From NCBI GenBank assembly GCA_946807835.1, contig OX327694.1, positions 3,608,001-3,672,000 on the forward strand: a stretch of DNA of 64,000 nucleotides, given 5' to 3'. Under the pieces are notes generated by a model that saw nothing but the letters and a program-made list of their open reading frames with translations, was not told the DNA's origin and did no database searches. The DNA is from Ailanthus altissimus (lineage: Eukaryota > Streptophyta > Magnoliopsida > Sapindales > Simaroubaceae). The position numbers and the translations under genes are program-made. This document shows positions 22,236 through 33,739 of this stretch, one piece after another; positions within the stretch are counted from its first letter, which is position 1, and every line of letters begins with the position of its first letter.

Positions 22236-22911
22236 TTTTTTTAAATATGTAATTTAATTATAATATTAATAATATAGTTCAATGTAATATAAATAACATA
22301 ATATGATTTGAAAGGAAAAAAAATTTAAGCAATGGACATGTAAAAGCGGGTCAATATACCCTATAGATAAAAGTTAAAGCCTAAAATCTGTCTTTCATTA
22401 AAAATAAATATTTTAAACTCATAAATTAAATTAATGTTTGCAGTTCGCGTTATAACATTCACTCTTTATCGTAGAACCGTCCATTTATTGAAAATGCTAA
22501 TTAAAATTTTGTAGAATTTTCTGCAACAGTCAAACGCATGCAATCACAGTCAGGTAATTTTGACAAGTCAATTTGCAGATCTATAAGAAAGTAAAATCTT
22601 GCCTGAAAAATGAGGCAATTATATATGATGCATGAACATTCATGCATGCATGCTGTTCTTCAAATAAAATATAACAGATTCATCAAACACATATGAATGT
22701 GTATGATTCAAAATCAATGAAAGGAAATAATAATGCAGTCACAAACAAGATTGCTTTAATTCGTGTTTGGTGTAGACTTTTGGTGTGAATGACAAACTGA
22801 TCCCTATTATTTTAATTCGATTCAGTACTAATCTGATTAGAAAAACCAAACTACGTACATGCATGCATATCTCAACTTCAACGCTACATATTTTTATGTA
22901 CACTTTTTTTT
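22236..22911. other. AT-rich spacer
   Basis: No gene recognised. GCATGCATGC-type palindromic words occur near 22640 and 22860. Confidence 0.35.
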
Positions 22912-22936
22912 GGGGGGGGGGGGGGGGGGGGGGGGG
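22912..22936 (+). repeat. Homopolymer of 25 G
   Basis: An uninterrupted run of 25 G follows a run of eight T. The length may be imprecise because such runs are hard to sequence. It generates artefactual Gly- or Pro-rich open frames on both strands. Confidence 0.85.
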
Positions 22937-23330
22937 CGATGTTATCTTCTTTAATTCTCCTTTGAAAACAATGTGCCGGCTAAGTTCCAAATCTTCCTGG
23001 AAATCAGTGAGCGATTTGTGGAACTCAATGTTTTGATTCGTGTGTGTAAAATAATATCACAAATTAATAATAATAGCTGGGTTGCAAATTGACTTGACAA
23101 TTACTCCAGTTAATGAAAGCATCACGTATGAACTGCAAGTAGATGCACGTTTGCATGCGCCCCAATCTTATTCATGATTTGCTAGGTCTGTGAAAGACAC
23201 GAAATAATGTAATGTGTCCTCAATATATATATTTAATTGATGGTTCATGAGATGAAAGTGAAACCACACACACACATATTTATATATATATATTTTTGGC
23301 ATATCATATATAATTTATTTATTTATAAAA
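22937..23330. other. AT-rich spacer with a short (CA)n(TA)n tract
   Basis: Contains a small compound microsatellite near 23268-23292; otherwise nothing recognised. Confidence 0.4.
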
Positions 23331-23550
23331 AAGTTATCATTTTAATTCTTATGTTTTTATTGAATTATTCATAATGTTTCTAATATTTTAAAAATTACCA
23401 ATTTAAGTCTTTTAAGAACAAAAATATCATATTTTAAGAATAAAAATGATAAAAAAAATACGCTTAAAAACATAATTGATAATTTTAAAAATATTAGGGA
23501 TAAAATGAGTAATTTAATAGAAATACATGGACTAAAATTTTAATTTTCCT
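23331..23550. mobile_element. MITE family 2, copy 1
   Basis: About 220 bp with long imperfect terminal inverted repeats. The left end reads TTTTTATTGAATTATTCA and later AATATTTTAAAAATTA; the right end is its inverse, ending GGACTAAAATTTTAATTTTC. The same structure is found at 25900 and 29137. Confidence 0.65.
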
Positions 23551-24331
23551 TCATTTGTTCACATATTAGTCGTAATTGGTAGTCTTGAAAAATCATATAT
23601 TTGATGCTTTTGGTTTGAATTTGTACTCTATTTTCATCTTTCTCATAGTATATATAAACATAAACTAAACATAATTTTGTTTTGAATTTGAAAAAGGGTT
23701 TCATTTATCGTGATTCATTAAGAGTTGTTTGGACTATTTTCAATGCATTACTACTTTCTCATTAAATTTTCCTCGATAGTTAATTTAAGATTGTAAACTA
23801 ATTTTAAAATAGGATGCCAAAAAATATTAATCCAATCAATTACGTATTACTCTTCTGAAAATGTTTTATTTGTAGACAAATTATAACTGAATTATAAATT
23901 AATCAAACAAGTTCCAGATTCTCCTCAAACTTGTCTAAAAACAACAATTACTACTATCGAGAAGTGTCACTAAAATGCTTGGTTGAGGCTTGGGCATCAT
24001 GTAAATGGACAACACTGCGGAAGAAAATAAGGGACAAGTTTGCAGTTAGGATGACAATCAATGATGGGGGCCGGGCTCCCTTCTTCTTTCATATTTAAAC
24101 CAACCAAGTGGCTTCATATATGTATCTGAAAATTGATTATTGGGAACACATTTCTACTTTCTTTAATCTTCTCACTATATAGCAGCTTCCATTTGCTTAA
24201 AAATATGATCATAAAAGTGGGACTTTAGTTATGCAGAGAAACCCATTTGAACTTTGACAAAGAGAAACTTCATTTATAAAATGAACTGTGTTATTGTTGC
24301 CCATATTTAAAGTAAAAAAGAAAAAATATAT
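23551..24331. other. AT-rich spacer
   Basis: No gene or repeat recognised with confidence. Confidence 0.35.
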
Positions 24332-25024
24332 TGTGAGAATATTGATTAAAATTCATCGGGATATGATTTGAAGAGCAAATTAAGTGCGTAGGGTGCGCAC
24401 AAATTGAAAACGAACGCAAAAGGAGGCGAAAAAATGAAGAAGGGCGCACCAGGCGCCAGCGCTGCGGCAACCAGATGTGGGCGCTGCGGCGTCCAATCCA
24501 GCAACTGAGCACCACAGCGCCAAGCGACGAGCGCCACAGTGCCCAGACAAGTGCGCCAGCGCTACAGCGGTGAGAGCCTAGCGCCGCGGTGCTGGAGACG
24601 GGAACAATATCTCGAAATAAAGAAACTTCCTTATTTTATCTCCCACACATATAGGGTAAACCTAGGACGTCCTAAAAGCCTATATAAAGCCTATCAATTG
24701 GCTTGTAAACACAATCTTTGTGATAGGTTGAGAAATTTTAATGATCATCAACAATCTTTGTGGTTCTTTGTGAGAGAAAATTCCTAGAGTAAGAGAGATA
24801 GTTTTCTTTATAATATTTCTTGTAAAAGGCATACTTTATAAATGCCTTGTGATTCATAATAAGAGAAGAGTGTGATCTTGATCCGCCGTTGACATAGGCA
24901 AGTTTTTAAATCACGTAATTTTTCTGTATTCTTTTTCTACTCCTTCTCTCTTTATTCTATAATTTACTTGTTCTGCATATATTACTCGGGTGATTTTACT
25001 TATTTGTGTACTTTCGCGTCAACA
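24332..25024 (+). mobile_element. Solo-LTR-like block 1
   Basis: Starts TGTGAGAATATTG and ends TTTCGCGTCAACA, with flanking TATAT and GATAT as a possible one-mismatch 5-bp target duplication. It contains an unusually GC-rich, low-complexity segment at 24390-24600 with repeated GCGCTGCGGC-type words, then a TATATAAA box at 24681-24688 and a transcribed-looking leader. No internal retrotransposon genes flank it. Open frames within it are by-products. Confidence 0.5.
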
Positions 25025-25899
25025 GATATCTAGATTTTCAAAATTTGAGTCAAATAAAAATTTCATGCTTTTATTTTTAGAATTATTTAAAACACTTTTT
25101 TCTATTAATTTTTTTTAAATTTTTTTTATTAATTTTTAATTTTTTTAAGTGCTTTTTTTAATAAAATAATACTATTATCATATTGATCACCAAGTTTTAA
25201 ATATAATAATACTAATAATAAATTAAAATCTTGTTATTACTATCACCGAAAAAAGTCTTTTAAATAATTTTAAAAATAAAATTATTATTTCAATTAAATT
25301 TTAAAAGTTGCGATGTCTTTAGTAATTAAAAAAAATACTAATCTTTCTGATTGATTATTAAAATAAAAAGAAGTGTTGAAAACGATGCCTTAAGCTGAGG
25401 AGGAAAGGCTACATGCTATATGGATGGGTAGGTAAGTCATCGATGCACAGCCAAGAAAATCAAATCTGTGGGGAAAGAATCTTTTAATATTGAGTTCTAA
25501 AAAGTTCATGGGTCTGCACTTCATTATGTTATCTTCCAATTTAATGATCCAATATTTAAATTTACTAGTTTATAGATGCATTGTAACTTCCTCAATTTGT
25601 TTATTCCTTTTTTTTTTTTTTTAAAGTTGATTGATCTTCTACAGATATCATCATCATATCTCAGTGCAATTTTTTTTTTTTTATTGCATAATTTGTGTGT
25701 TCATTTTTAATCTTCTTGCATCATGGCTCGACTTGATTTTGTCTATCAACTTTGTTTTGAATGCATACACTATGCAGTGATTATTATAGGAAGTGTATAA
25801 ACAAAGAGAAAAGAAATTAATATTGGATCATACAACTATTTTTTTTTTTATTTCTCATCAACTCCATGAAAAACTCAATCCAATTTTATATAAATTAAG
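25025..25899. other. AT-rich spacer
   Basis: Poly-T tracts near 25608 and 25671; no gene recognised. Confidence 0.35.
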
Positions 25900-26118
25900 A
25901 AAATTGACAGTTGAGTCTTTTATATTTTTATTAAATTACTTAATTAATCTTTAATATTTTAAAAATTATTAATTATATTTTTTAAGAGATTTTTTACTAT
26001 CATTTTCATTTCTGAAACATGATCATTTTCATCCCTAAATGATTTAATTACTAATTTTTAAAATATCAAAGACATCATGAATACTTTAACAAAAATATAA
26101 AGATTAAAGGGAGATTTT
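25900..26118. mobile_element. MITE family 2, copy 2
   Basis: Same inverted-repeat plan as 23331-23550: TTTTTATTAAATTACTTAAT and AATATTTTAAAAATTA at the left, with their inverse at the right. More diverged than copy 3. Confidence 0.65.
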
Positions 26119-27820
26119 TTCTATAAATTATATCTATTTTTATAAAGAAGTTAAGTTCGCGACTCTATTTTATTTTTCTCTTGTTTCATTAGGCTAAGGT
26201 TCATTTAGTAAAATTACAACCGTTTATTTCAGCGAGTCAAAAATATGATTTATACTTAATTTTGAAAATATGATCAATAAGCTCTACTTATATATTTATC
26301 AAATAGTCATTTTATCTTACAATTAATATTTTCACTTTGGCAACTACATGGACATACAAGAGCAAAACTAGAATTTAATGTGATCGATCATATATTAAAG
26401 TTAAAAATTATATTAAAACTCCCCCAAACCCTAATGGAGCTCTACCTCTATAGGTATAACTACAAAATTTTTAAATTAATGAATAGTTATTTATAATTTC
26501 ATTCTTTAAAATACTAACTTTTAAACTTTGATCTCCACGCGATTTTAACATTGACATTATATATATAACTCCCCTTAATCTAAATTTAAACCCTTTAAAT
26601 TCCTAACTATTGATATTTTGGCCTCCCATTATGTTAACTTTGGCTTTACATTTATAACAATTGTGACTTCAAAGTCATAGTATCTCTATTCCAAAAATGA
26701 CCCAAGTCGTTTAAAATTTAGCCAATTAAATATAGTTCTTAATTATTACCTCCATGGTTTGTGTGACAAGCTTTGCATTCGAGAAATCATGATTCTTTTT
26801 GTTTTATTAACTCACACTCGATCAGTAAAGGCAGGCAAGATAGCCTTAATGAATTGAACTAAGGTCAATTTATGCGGAAGAAGAAGATGTGTTCTCACTT
26901 CTCATCGAATACATTGACCAATTAATCTTTTTTGACCAAACTTATTCATTATGTCATTGCATACGTGAGTCTACACAACATTATTCCAAATCTTTTTAAT
27001 TCTCTCCGACTGTTAATTACTTCTCGTAGTTAAAGAGTCTCTAGTCTTTTATTGCATGCTGCCTAAATTCTACAAGCTTGAACAATAATTCAAGTTCAAT
27101 GAGTCCAAAACTCTACATTCTTTTTTAATGCACGATTTCTCCCCCCGAGCCTTTAAAATTTCGGCTTTGTTCGATTCACATTCTGTCTAAAAGGTAGAGA
27201 GAGATAGTTGAAAAGATGTGAACATAAAGTTTTAAAAAGTTTACGGTCATTGCAAAAAAAAATTTGAGAGATAAAAAGTTTAGAATTTAAGAATCTAATT
27301 TAAAATATTAGTTTAATAAATAAAGGGATCATATTAATTTTTTTAGTTAATGTTAGAAAATTAACTCACTCAATTATCTCTCTTGAATGAAATTTTTATT
27401 AATAGTAGCTTAACACTGATCTTTTAGTTCGACAATAAGTCATCCACATTTTTATTAATAGGATTTAACTTTGATACTTCTTATTGGAAGCCTTAAGATT
27501 AATATATTAAGTGAAAAGATCATCTCACTATAATTCTTAGTATCAATTTTTTTATATCCAATATGGGATAATCAACTCATTCAAAAATGTAAAGAATATT
27601 AGTTCGACAATAATTAAAAGGTTTTCCAAACAAAGATCAAGTAATTTTCCTCTTTCTTGCAAAAAATAAATTGAAATCTTTTTTCTAATAAACCTAATTC
27701 AACCAACTCAAGGTTGGATAGCTAAAAAGGGACTTAAAGCAAACTCTATTTAAAGATCTTAGGTTAGGCCCTTTAATCATCTATTTTTATCTATTCTCTT
27801 TAGATAGAAAGAGAGAGATA
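26119..27820. other. AT-rich intergenic stretch without recognised genes
   Basis: About 1.7 kb of noncoding sequence. No exon, RNA gene or clear repeat could be supported. Confidence 0.35.
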
Positions 27821-28439
27821 TGTTGGCGAAATGGGTGAACGGATACACCTATTATGAATATCAAGGCGTGCTAAGGCATTGTCCTTAAAATTATTTTTAA
27901 CTTTATAATAATAATTATTAAGGGGTAGATGAGTTTAAGTAGTATTATAATTTTTAGGATTCAATGACAAATAGAAATTGTAAAGGTGCACACAAGTACA
28001 ATTTTCTTGGACTACAAGTAAGGATTTTGATAGAAATTGATAAATAAAGAGTTTTTGATTTAAGGAGAAGAAGAATTGTTAATTATGTCTAATGAGATGC
28101 GTCTACAGTGTTTATAGAGATAAAGTGTCTCTTTGGAGAGACAAAATACCTCTTCAAAATGTCATATCCATTAAAAAAATTGATAACTTTTTCAAGGGTT
28201 ATATTCCTAACTCTCACAGCTATGATGCTCAATACTCGGGGCAACAACGCTCAATGATAAAAGAATATCAAAGCCCAATTGGGCATCGTGGCGCTCATTT
28301 CTAGTACTACAATGCTCTAGGCTCGGCCTTGGGCGTTACGACCCTCAGCAACCAGCGTTGCGATTCTCTAGGCACTAACTTAAGCATTGCAGCACCCAAT
28401 GTTTGAATTTATTTGAATTATTCTCTTAAAATTCCAACA
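27821..28439 (-). mobile_element. Solo-LTR-like block 2
   Basis: Ends TGTTGG at 27821 and CCAACA at 28439 form a 6-bp terminal inverted repeat. On the minus strand the block shows the plan of block 1: a low-complexity region with repeated GCGTTGCG/GCATTGCAGC-type words, a TCTATAAACAC box near 28110, and a TTTCGCCAACA end similar to the TTTCGCGTCAACA end of block 1. No convincing target duplication. Confidence 0.45.
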
Positions 28440-29136
28440 AAATGTAAAAAAAGAACTCAATTTTTCTCCTTTCTTTTTGTGTAAAAAGAGAAAGAGGGAG
28501 ACATAAATAGAAGAAAAATATCAATTTAAAAAAAATTAGAAAGAAAAAATTATATAGAAAGAGAAATTACTAAAACATCTGTATAATTCTATAATTTATA
28601 TAATTTTTTGAGATATAGAGTAATTTTGAGTTTGATTAATTTTCAATTTAAAAAATTAAACTTAAGTTCACGAGAACTACACCACTAACTATTAATTTTC
28701 TTTGTTGAGGTTCCTTTTTTAATTTTACTTTTTTACTAACTGTTAACTTCTTAATTATTTCAATCTTGATTGCACTACGAATTTCTAACCAGACTAAGAT
28801 CATAGGACATAGATTAACGAAATTCCAACCTTATAGTTTTGACTATAAAGGGTTAAATTAATTGAATCACGTTTTAGTCCTGATTTCATTTTCCATGCAC
28901 CTTTTTGAGCGCCCCCACATCTTTTTGGTTAGAATTTTTTTTTTCTTTTTTGTATTTTGGGATGCAGCCACTTTTTCAGGGCCCTAGTTGTTAAAATTCA
29001 CAATTGCTGCACGCTTCTTGTAAAAGTGTGATTACAAAAAGTAATGTTAAAAAAAATATATCATCGACTAATTAGTTCTTCAAAACGGTGTGAATATGAT
29101 TTGATCTCTTAGATTTTGCATTTCAGTATAAAGAAA
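28440..29136. other. AT-rich spacer
   Basis: Nothing recognised. Confidence 0.35.
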
Positions 29137-29367
29137 TATTGCTAATTTAGTTCATATATTTTTGTTGAATTACTTACTTAATTTTTAATATTTTAAAAAT
29201 TAGTAATAACCATTTTTGTCTTTAACATATTATTTTTTGTTATTATTTTTATTTTTGAAATATAATTATTTTCATCTTTAAAGAATTTTATTGATAATTT
29301 TTAATATATTAAAGACTTACCAAATAATTTAATAAAAATATAGGGACTAAAATAATAATTTTCCTAT
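29137..29367. mobile_element. MITE family 2, copy 3
   Basis: The left end TTTAGTTCATATATTTTTGT and the right end (reverse complement TTTAGTCCCTATATTTTTAT) are a well-preserved inverted repeat. It continues through AATATTTTAAAAATTA-type text. This is the clearest copy of the family in the window. Confidence 0.7.
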
Positions 29368-31974
29368 GCAAAAGATCTATTCAATTAAACTAGTACTTTT
29401 AACTTAATTCGTTTTTGACCTAATTCAAAGGATTGAAATTTAACATGGTTGTTTATACATGATTTCAAAAAGTAGTATAGTAAGAGATATTTTAAGAAGT
29501 ATATGAATACTATGATAGTCAAATGAGGAATATTTCTTTTTATTTATTATGAAGAAGTATTTTATTAATTATAATTGAATGATGTGTTAAATAATTATTG
29601 AGTAGTAAAATTACGTAATAGATAATTTTAGAAGTTGTATTATTTTATCACTTAATAATTATTTAACACATTAATATAATATAAAAATTTTAAAATAATA
29701 TTTAAAAAATATAATATTATTATAATATAAATAAAAAATATTTAAAAAATAAGTAATGCTATACTTTTTAAATAATATTTTAAAATTTTCATTATATATT
29801 AATATGTCAAATAATTAATTAATAATAAAATGTTGCAAATTTTAAAATTACTTGTTATATTATTTTATTATTAAATAATTAATTGATATATTATTTAAAA
29901 TAAAATTTGAGATATTATTTAAAAAAACGTTAAATTATTCTTTAAAAATAGATGAATGTGTGTTTGTCATGTGAATTTTGATAGTGGGAGCATTGAAAGA
30001 GGTCAAATCGTGAAGAAAGGAAAATAAAAAGAGTTGGTGTTTTTGAAGAATGCCCACAAATGCCAGCTAAAATGTTGACTATAATCATGAAACTTTGTTA
30101 GGAATTAACGAAATAAAAAAGAAACTCATAAATTCTTTAATGGAAAAAAAAAAAAAAGCTTACTTTTTAACTTGCTTTGGGAATTCACGTGACCACAGTC
30201 TTAATATAAAGTGTCCGAGAGTCAATATCAAGAAGCTACCGAAGTTGGGTTAGGAGTTAGGACGAGGCTCCGTTTTGCCCTTTTTGACTTTGTAATAATG
30301 CCACCCAACTCATAATTATTAATTTAAATTAGATGAAATATTCCTTTTTCATTAAAATTAAATAAAATGTTATAATTTTATTTACTTTGACTAAAAAAAT
30401 ATTTATTTTTCTAGAAATGTAATTTAATGTTCGTAGAATTTGTTTCAACTAAATAAATAATTTAAATATCAATAATTTTTTTATAAATAATTTTTTTTCT
30501 TCTAAATATGTGTTCATATAATAAACTTTGAAAAGATTACGGGCCCATTTGTTTGATTGAATTTTTCAATTAAAAATTTTGATAGTAGGGGTTTTACATG
30601 TAAAGGTTTTGATAAAAAAATTGATAGTCGTTTAATTGTCAATTTAAATTATTTAAAATTAGTAAGTCATTTGGTTGTATAATTTAAAAAGAGTTTTTTT
30701 TATTTAAATTACTAAAAATTATATATCAAAAAGACATGAATGAATAAATTCGTTCAAAAAAAAGAGGACATGAATAAATAAGAATTTAATACTAGCATTG
30801 AATTTTTTTTAAGAAAAATAAGTCAAATAATATATTTAATTCAAATCGTACAATATAAATTTGAAAGTGTAAGGCTTATGAACAATATTACTAATACATT
30901 GCAAACAAATCAAATAACTTATTATTTTGACAAATAAATTGAAAAAAATAAAATAAGATAATATTTAGCAATAACAAATAAATTTTGGCTGAAAATTCAT
31001 TCTACATTATAAATATATGGCAACTTTAACTATTAAATTATGCATAATTAACTGAGATTTTAATTTTATTAAGGGTACATTATGAATATATATTAGTTTT
31101 AAAAGCTTAAACAGTTACATTCTTAAAAGTTCAAATTTTGAAAAATATTTTTTTTTAATTTATAAAAGCTTTTCTACAAATGCAATAAAAAATTATTTAA
31201 AAAAAATAGTTTTAACATTAGAAAAAAAACTCTTTTAATTAGGAAGGAAATTTCACCCAACCAGAATCTAAAACACAAATATTAACAAAAATAAATTTGA
31301 TGGAGATAGAAAAGTTAGATGAGATTTTTATGAGTATTTTGTGAGGGTGCATACATGACAAATATTGGATTCTTGACTTTGAATGCACTAAAACCTTCTA
31401 GAAGATATTTTTTTTTTGTACATAATTAAAGAATTTTATACAAATATAATAGACACTTACATTTTTTTATGTAGCAAAAAAGAGAAATTATATATACAAA
31501 AAGGATCAAATTATGTTACATGGAGAATATTAGGTGTTATTTTCATATGAATGAAAAAATTTGCATAATATTTATTTGATAGATCAAATTATTAATTCAA
31601 ATTAATTTTTCATATTTGTAATATAATATTTTACAAACTCATACTTAAAATCCTAAGATGATTTTGATGTAGTTTTGAAAAATTAAACGAAGAAAATTTA
31701 TATAATAACAGATATAACTTAACGGTAATGTTTTAATTGATATCAAGGTTTTAAATTCAAACATATTTTGTTTATATTTAAAAAATAAATATGAATAAAA
31801 AAATTATATCAATATAAAATTTTATTAAAATTTTGAAAACTACAAATTATATATTAAAATGGGGTAAGGCAAACTTTATAGATTGTTTGAACTTCATAAG
31901 AATTATTTATATTATTGGGAGAAATAAAGTAATGAAATTTGAACTAGACTTTTGGGGGTAAAATTTGTATAGTT
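29368..31974. other. AT-rich intergenic stretch without recognised genes
   Basis: About 2.6 kb, strongly AT-rich with many short A/T runs. No gene, RNA or defined repeat supported. Confidence 0.35.
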
Positions 31975-32405
31975 TGTGGACCACTAAGACAAACTGAGTC
32001 TTTACTCTTTAGTGGAGAACAGGCCAAGAGATTCGGTCTTTAAGAAGTGACGGAGTCAACCCGTTCTAGTCGGTTCATAGATGGGAACCAAGTCCTACGT
32101 GTCACAAGTCAAAACTTTCCAAAACAAAGGACCCCACAAGGTCAGTCGTCACTGTGTGGGCCCTACGTCCATCAATACCGTTGACTCAGTCTGCTCTTTT
32201 TCACTGATCCAGAGGTTGCCGGGCCAATCGGGGCGGTGAATTTTTGGAACGCGTCAATCTCCACGCTGCTCTCTTTTTCTCTCTCCCCTTTTTTCTATTT
32301 AACTTTTTTTTATAAATTTCACAAAAAAAAAAAAAATCAGGTTTAGTTTGGCCATTTTTGGCCCCCACTTTCTCTCCGTGGGCCCCACAAACTGGTGGTC
32401 CCATG
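31975..32405 (+). promoter_or_regulatory. GC-richer block with W-box cores, possible distal WRKY promoter
   Basis: This 430-bp block is noticeably GC-richer than its surroundings. W-box cores TTGAC occur at 32054-32059 and 32107-32112 (both reversed), 32181-32186, and a TTGACG-type core (reversed) at 32252-32257. A pyrimidine-rich TTTTTCTCTCTCCCC tract follows. WRKY genes are commonly controlled by W-boxes in their own promoters, so this may be an upstream control region of the gene at 33740. The 1.3 kb between may be later repeat insertion. Function is inferred. Confidence 0.4.
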
Positions 32406-33059
32406 CCACTTCTCTTTATGTTAGCTACTTGTGAGAGTCCAATAAGACATTGGATTAGACATGTAAGGAAGTAAAGGAGGTAAGAACTTTTTTAAATTTT
32501 TTTTTTTTAAAAATAAAAATAAAAATTTGTAACTCAAAATTCATATCTTCATTCAATTTTTAAGATATATATAAATATTTATTAAAATTTTATCAACTAT
32601 ATTCAAAAAAATTAAACAAAAAAGTATAATTCAATATTAAAGTTCATTGATAAATTGAAATTTCATTTTTTTAATATTGAAATAAGTAAATTAAAACCAA
32701 ACCTAATTGATTTAAGTTGAAGTAGATTAGATTAAACTTTAATTTAAAATCAGATTAAATTAAAAGTTTTACTAACTAATTGATGTTAGATTACTATAAG
32801 CTTCGTTAAAACTTGTACATTTCTCACTATTAATGTTTTGAATTGATTATTTTCTATTGAAAAGGTTTAGGTAACAACGTAAAATTTAACACGACTTTTG
32901 TATTGACTATTTAAAATGAAATTAAAAAGAATAAAAATAATATTTATATTTATTTGTGTTAACAGTCTAATTATAAAGAGCTAGTAGTATATCCACTTTC
33001 AAATTTTTCCTCCCTCGTAAAAAAAAAAATAATATTCACATTTTTATTTGAATTGCTGA
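32406..33059. other. AT-rich spacer
   Basis: Nothing recognised. Confidence 0.35.
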
Positions 33060-33350
33060 AAGAAAAACAATAACACATTGATGTCCACATATATTCATTT
33101 TTCACCAATCCCAGGCCCTTAAAAAAGAAACCAAATTCAAATGGAAAAATAATAACACACTGGTATTCATATGTATTCATTTTTCACCTCTCTTGACTCC
33201 TTTAAAAAGAAACCGAATTCAAATCTCTTCTTTCTTGTATAAAAAAAAATGATATTCACATTTTTATTTGAATTATTGTAGGAAAAATAATATTAATAAC
33301 ACACAGGTATCCGCATGTATTCACTTTTCATCATTTTTGGTCCTTAAAAA
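33060..33350 (+). repeat. Short degenerate tandem repeats, about 75-bp unit
   Basis: Three copies of a unit containing AATAACACA, a GTATTCA/CATGTATTCA part, TTTTTCACC and TTAAAAAGAAACC, at about 33069, 33147 and 33295. The third is separated by a partial repeat of the preceding sequence. Confidence 0.6.
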
Positions 33351-33355
33351 AAAAT

Positions 33356-33475
33356 AATTCCGAGTTTGGTTAGTATTTTATAGCTCATCCCCTGATCATT
33401 AGGTCGGATTTCGATTCCTCTATCTGTTTGAGTGTGAAATTGTGTGTGTTGTGTATATATATTATAAGAAAAAAA
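33356..33475 (+). mobile_element. Possible tRNA-derived SINE remnant
   Basis: A GAGTTTGGTTAGT A-box-like word, a GGATTTCGATTCCTC B-box-like word about 45 bases later, and an A-rich tail near 33470 resemble a tRNA-derived SINE. No target duplication could be found, so the call is tentative. Confidence 0.3.
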
Positions 33476-33656
33476 AAGAAAAATCCATCGAGAGTAAACC
33501 TAATAAAAATTTAAAGCAAATATCAAAACAAAACACTAAATAGTAATTTAACTAGTAATATTGACATTACTGTTTGGTCTTCTTCTAAAGTTTCAACTCC
33601 CTTTTTTATTGCCGAGTCCATTGCAATTTGCACCATCTCAAGACTTCACTCTCCTC

Positions 33657-33695
<39 letters not shown>
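33657..33695 (+). repeat. (CT)n microsatellite in the WRKY leader
   Basis: About 19 CT units run up to 33695, followed by (CTTT)n and (CTT)n. It lies 45-80 bases before the WRKY start codon and is probably in the 5' UTR. Such leaders are common in plant genes and vary in length between alleles. Confidence 0.8.
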
Positions 33696-33699
<4 letters not shown>

Positions 33700-33739
33700 A
33701 TCTTTCTTTCTTTCTTTCTTCTTCTTCTTCTCTTCATTT

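Noticed and set aside
22739..23036. Open frames with poly-Pro or poly-Gly on both strands
   Set aside because: Artefacts of the 25-G homopolymer.
24291..24787. Open frames on both strands in a GC-rich patch
   Set aside because: They fall inside an LTR-like block with repetitive GCGCTGCGGC words.
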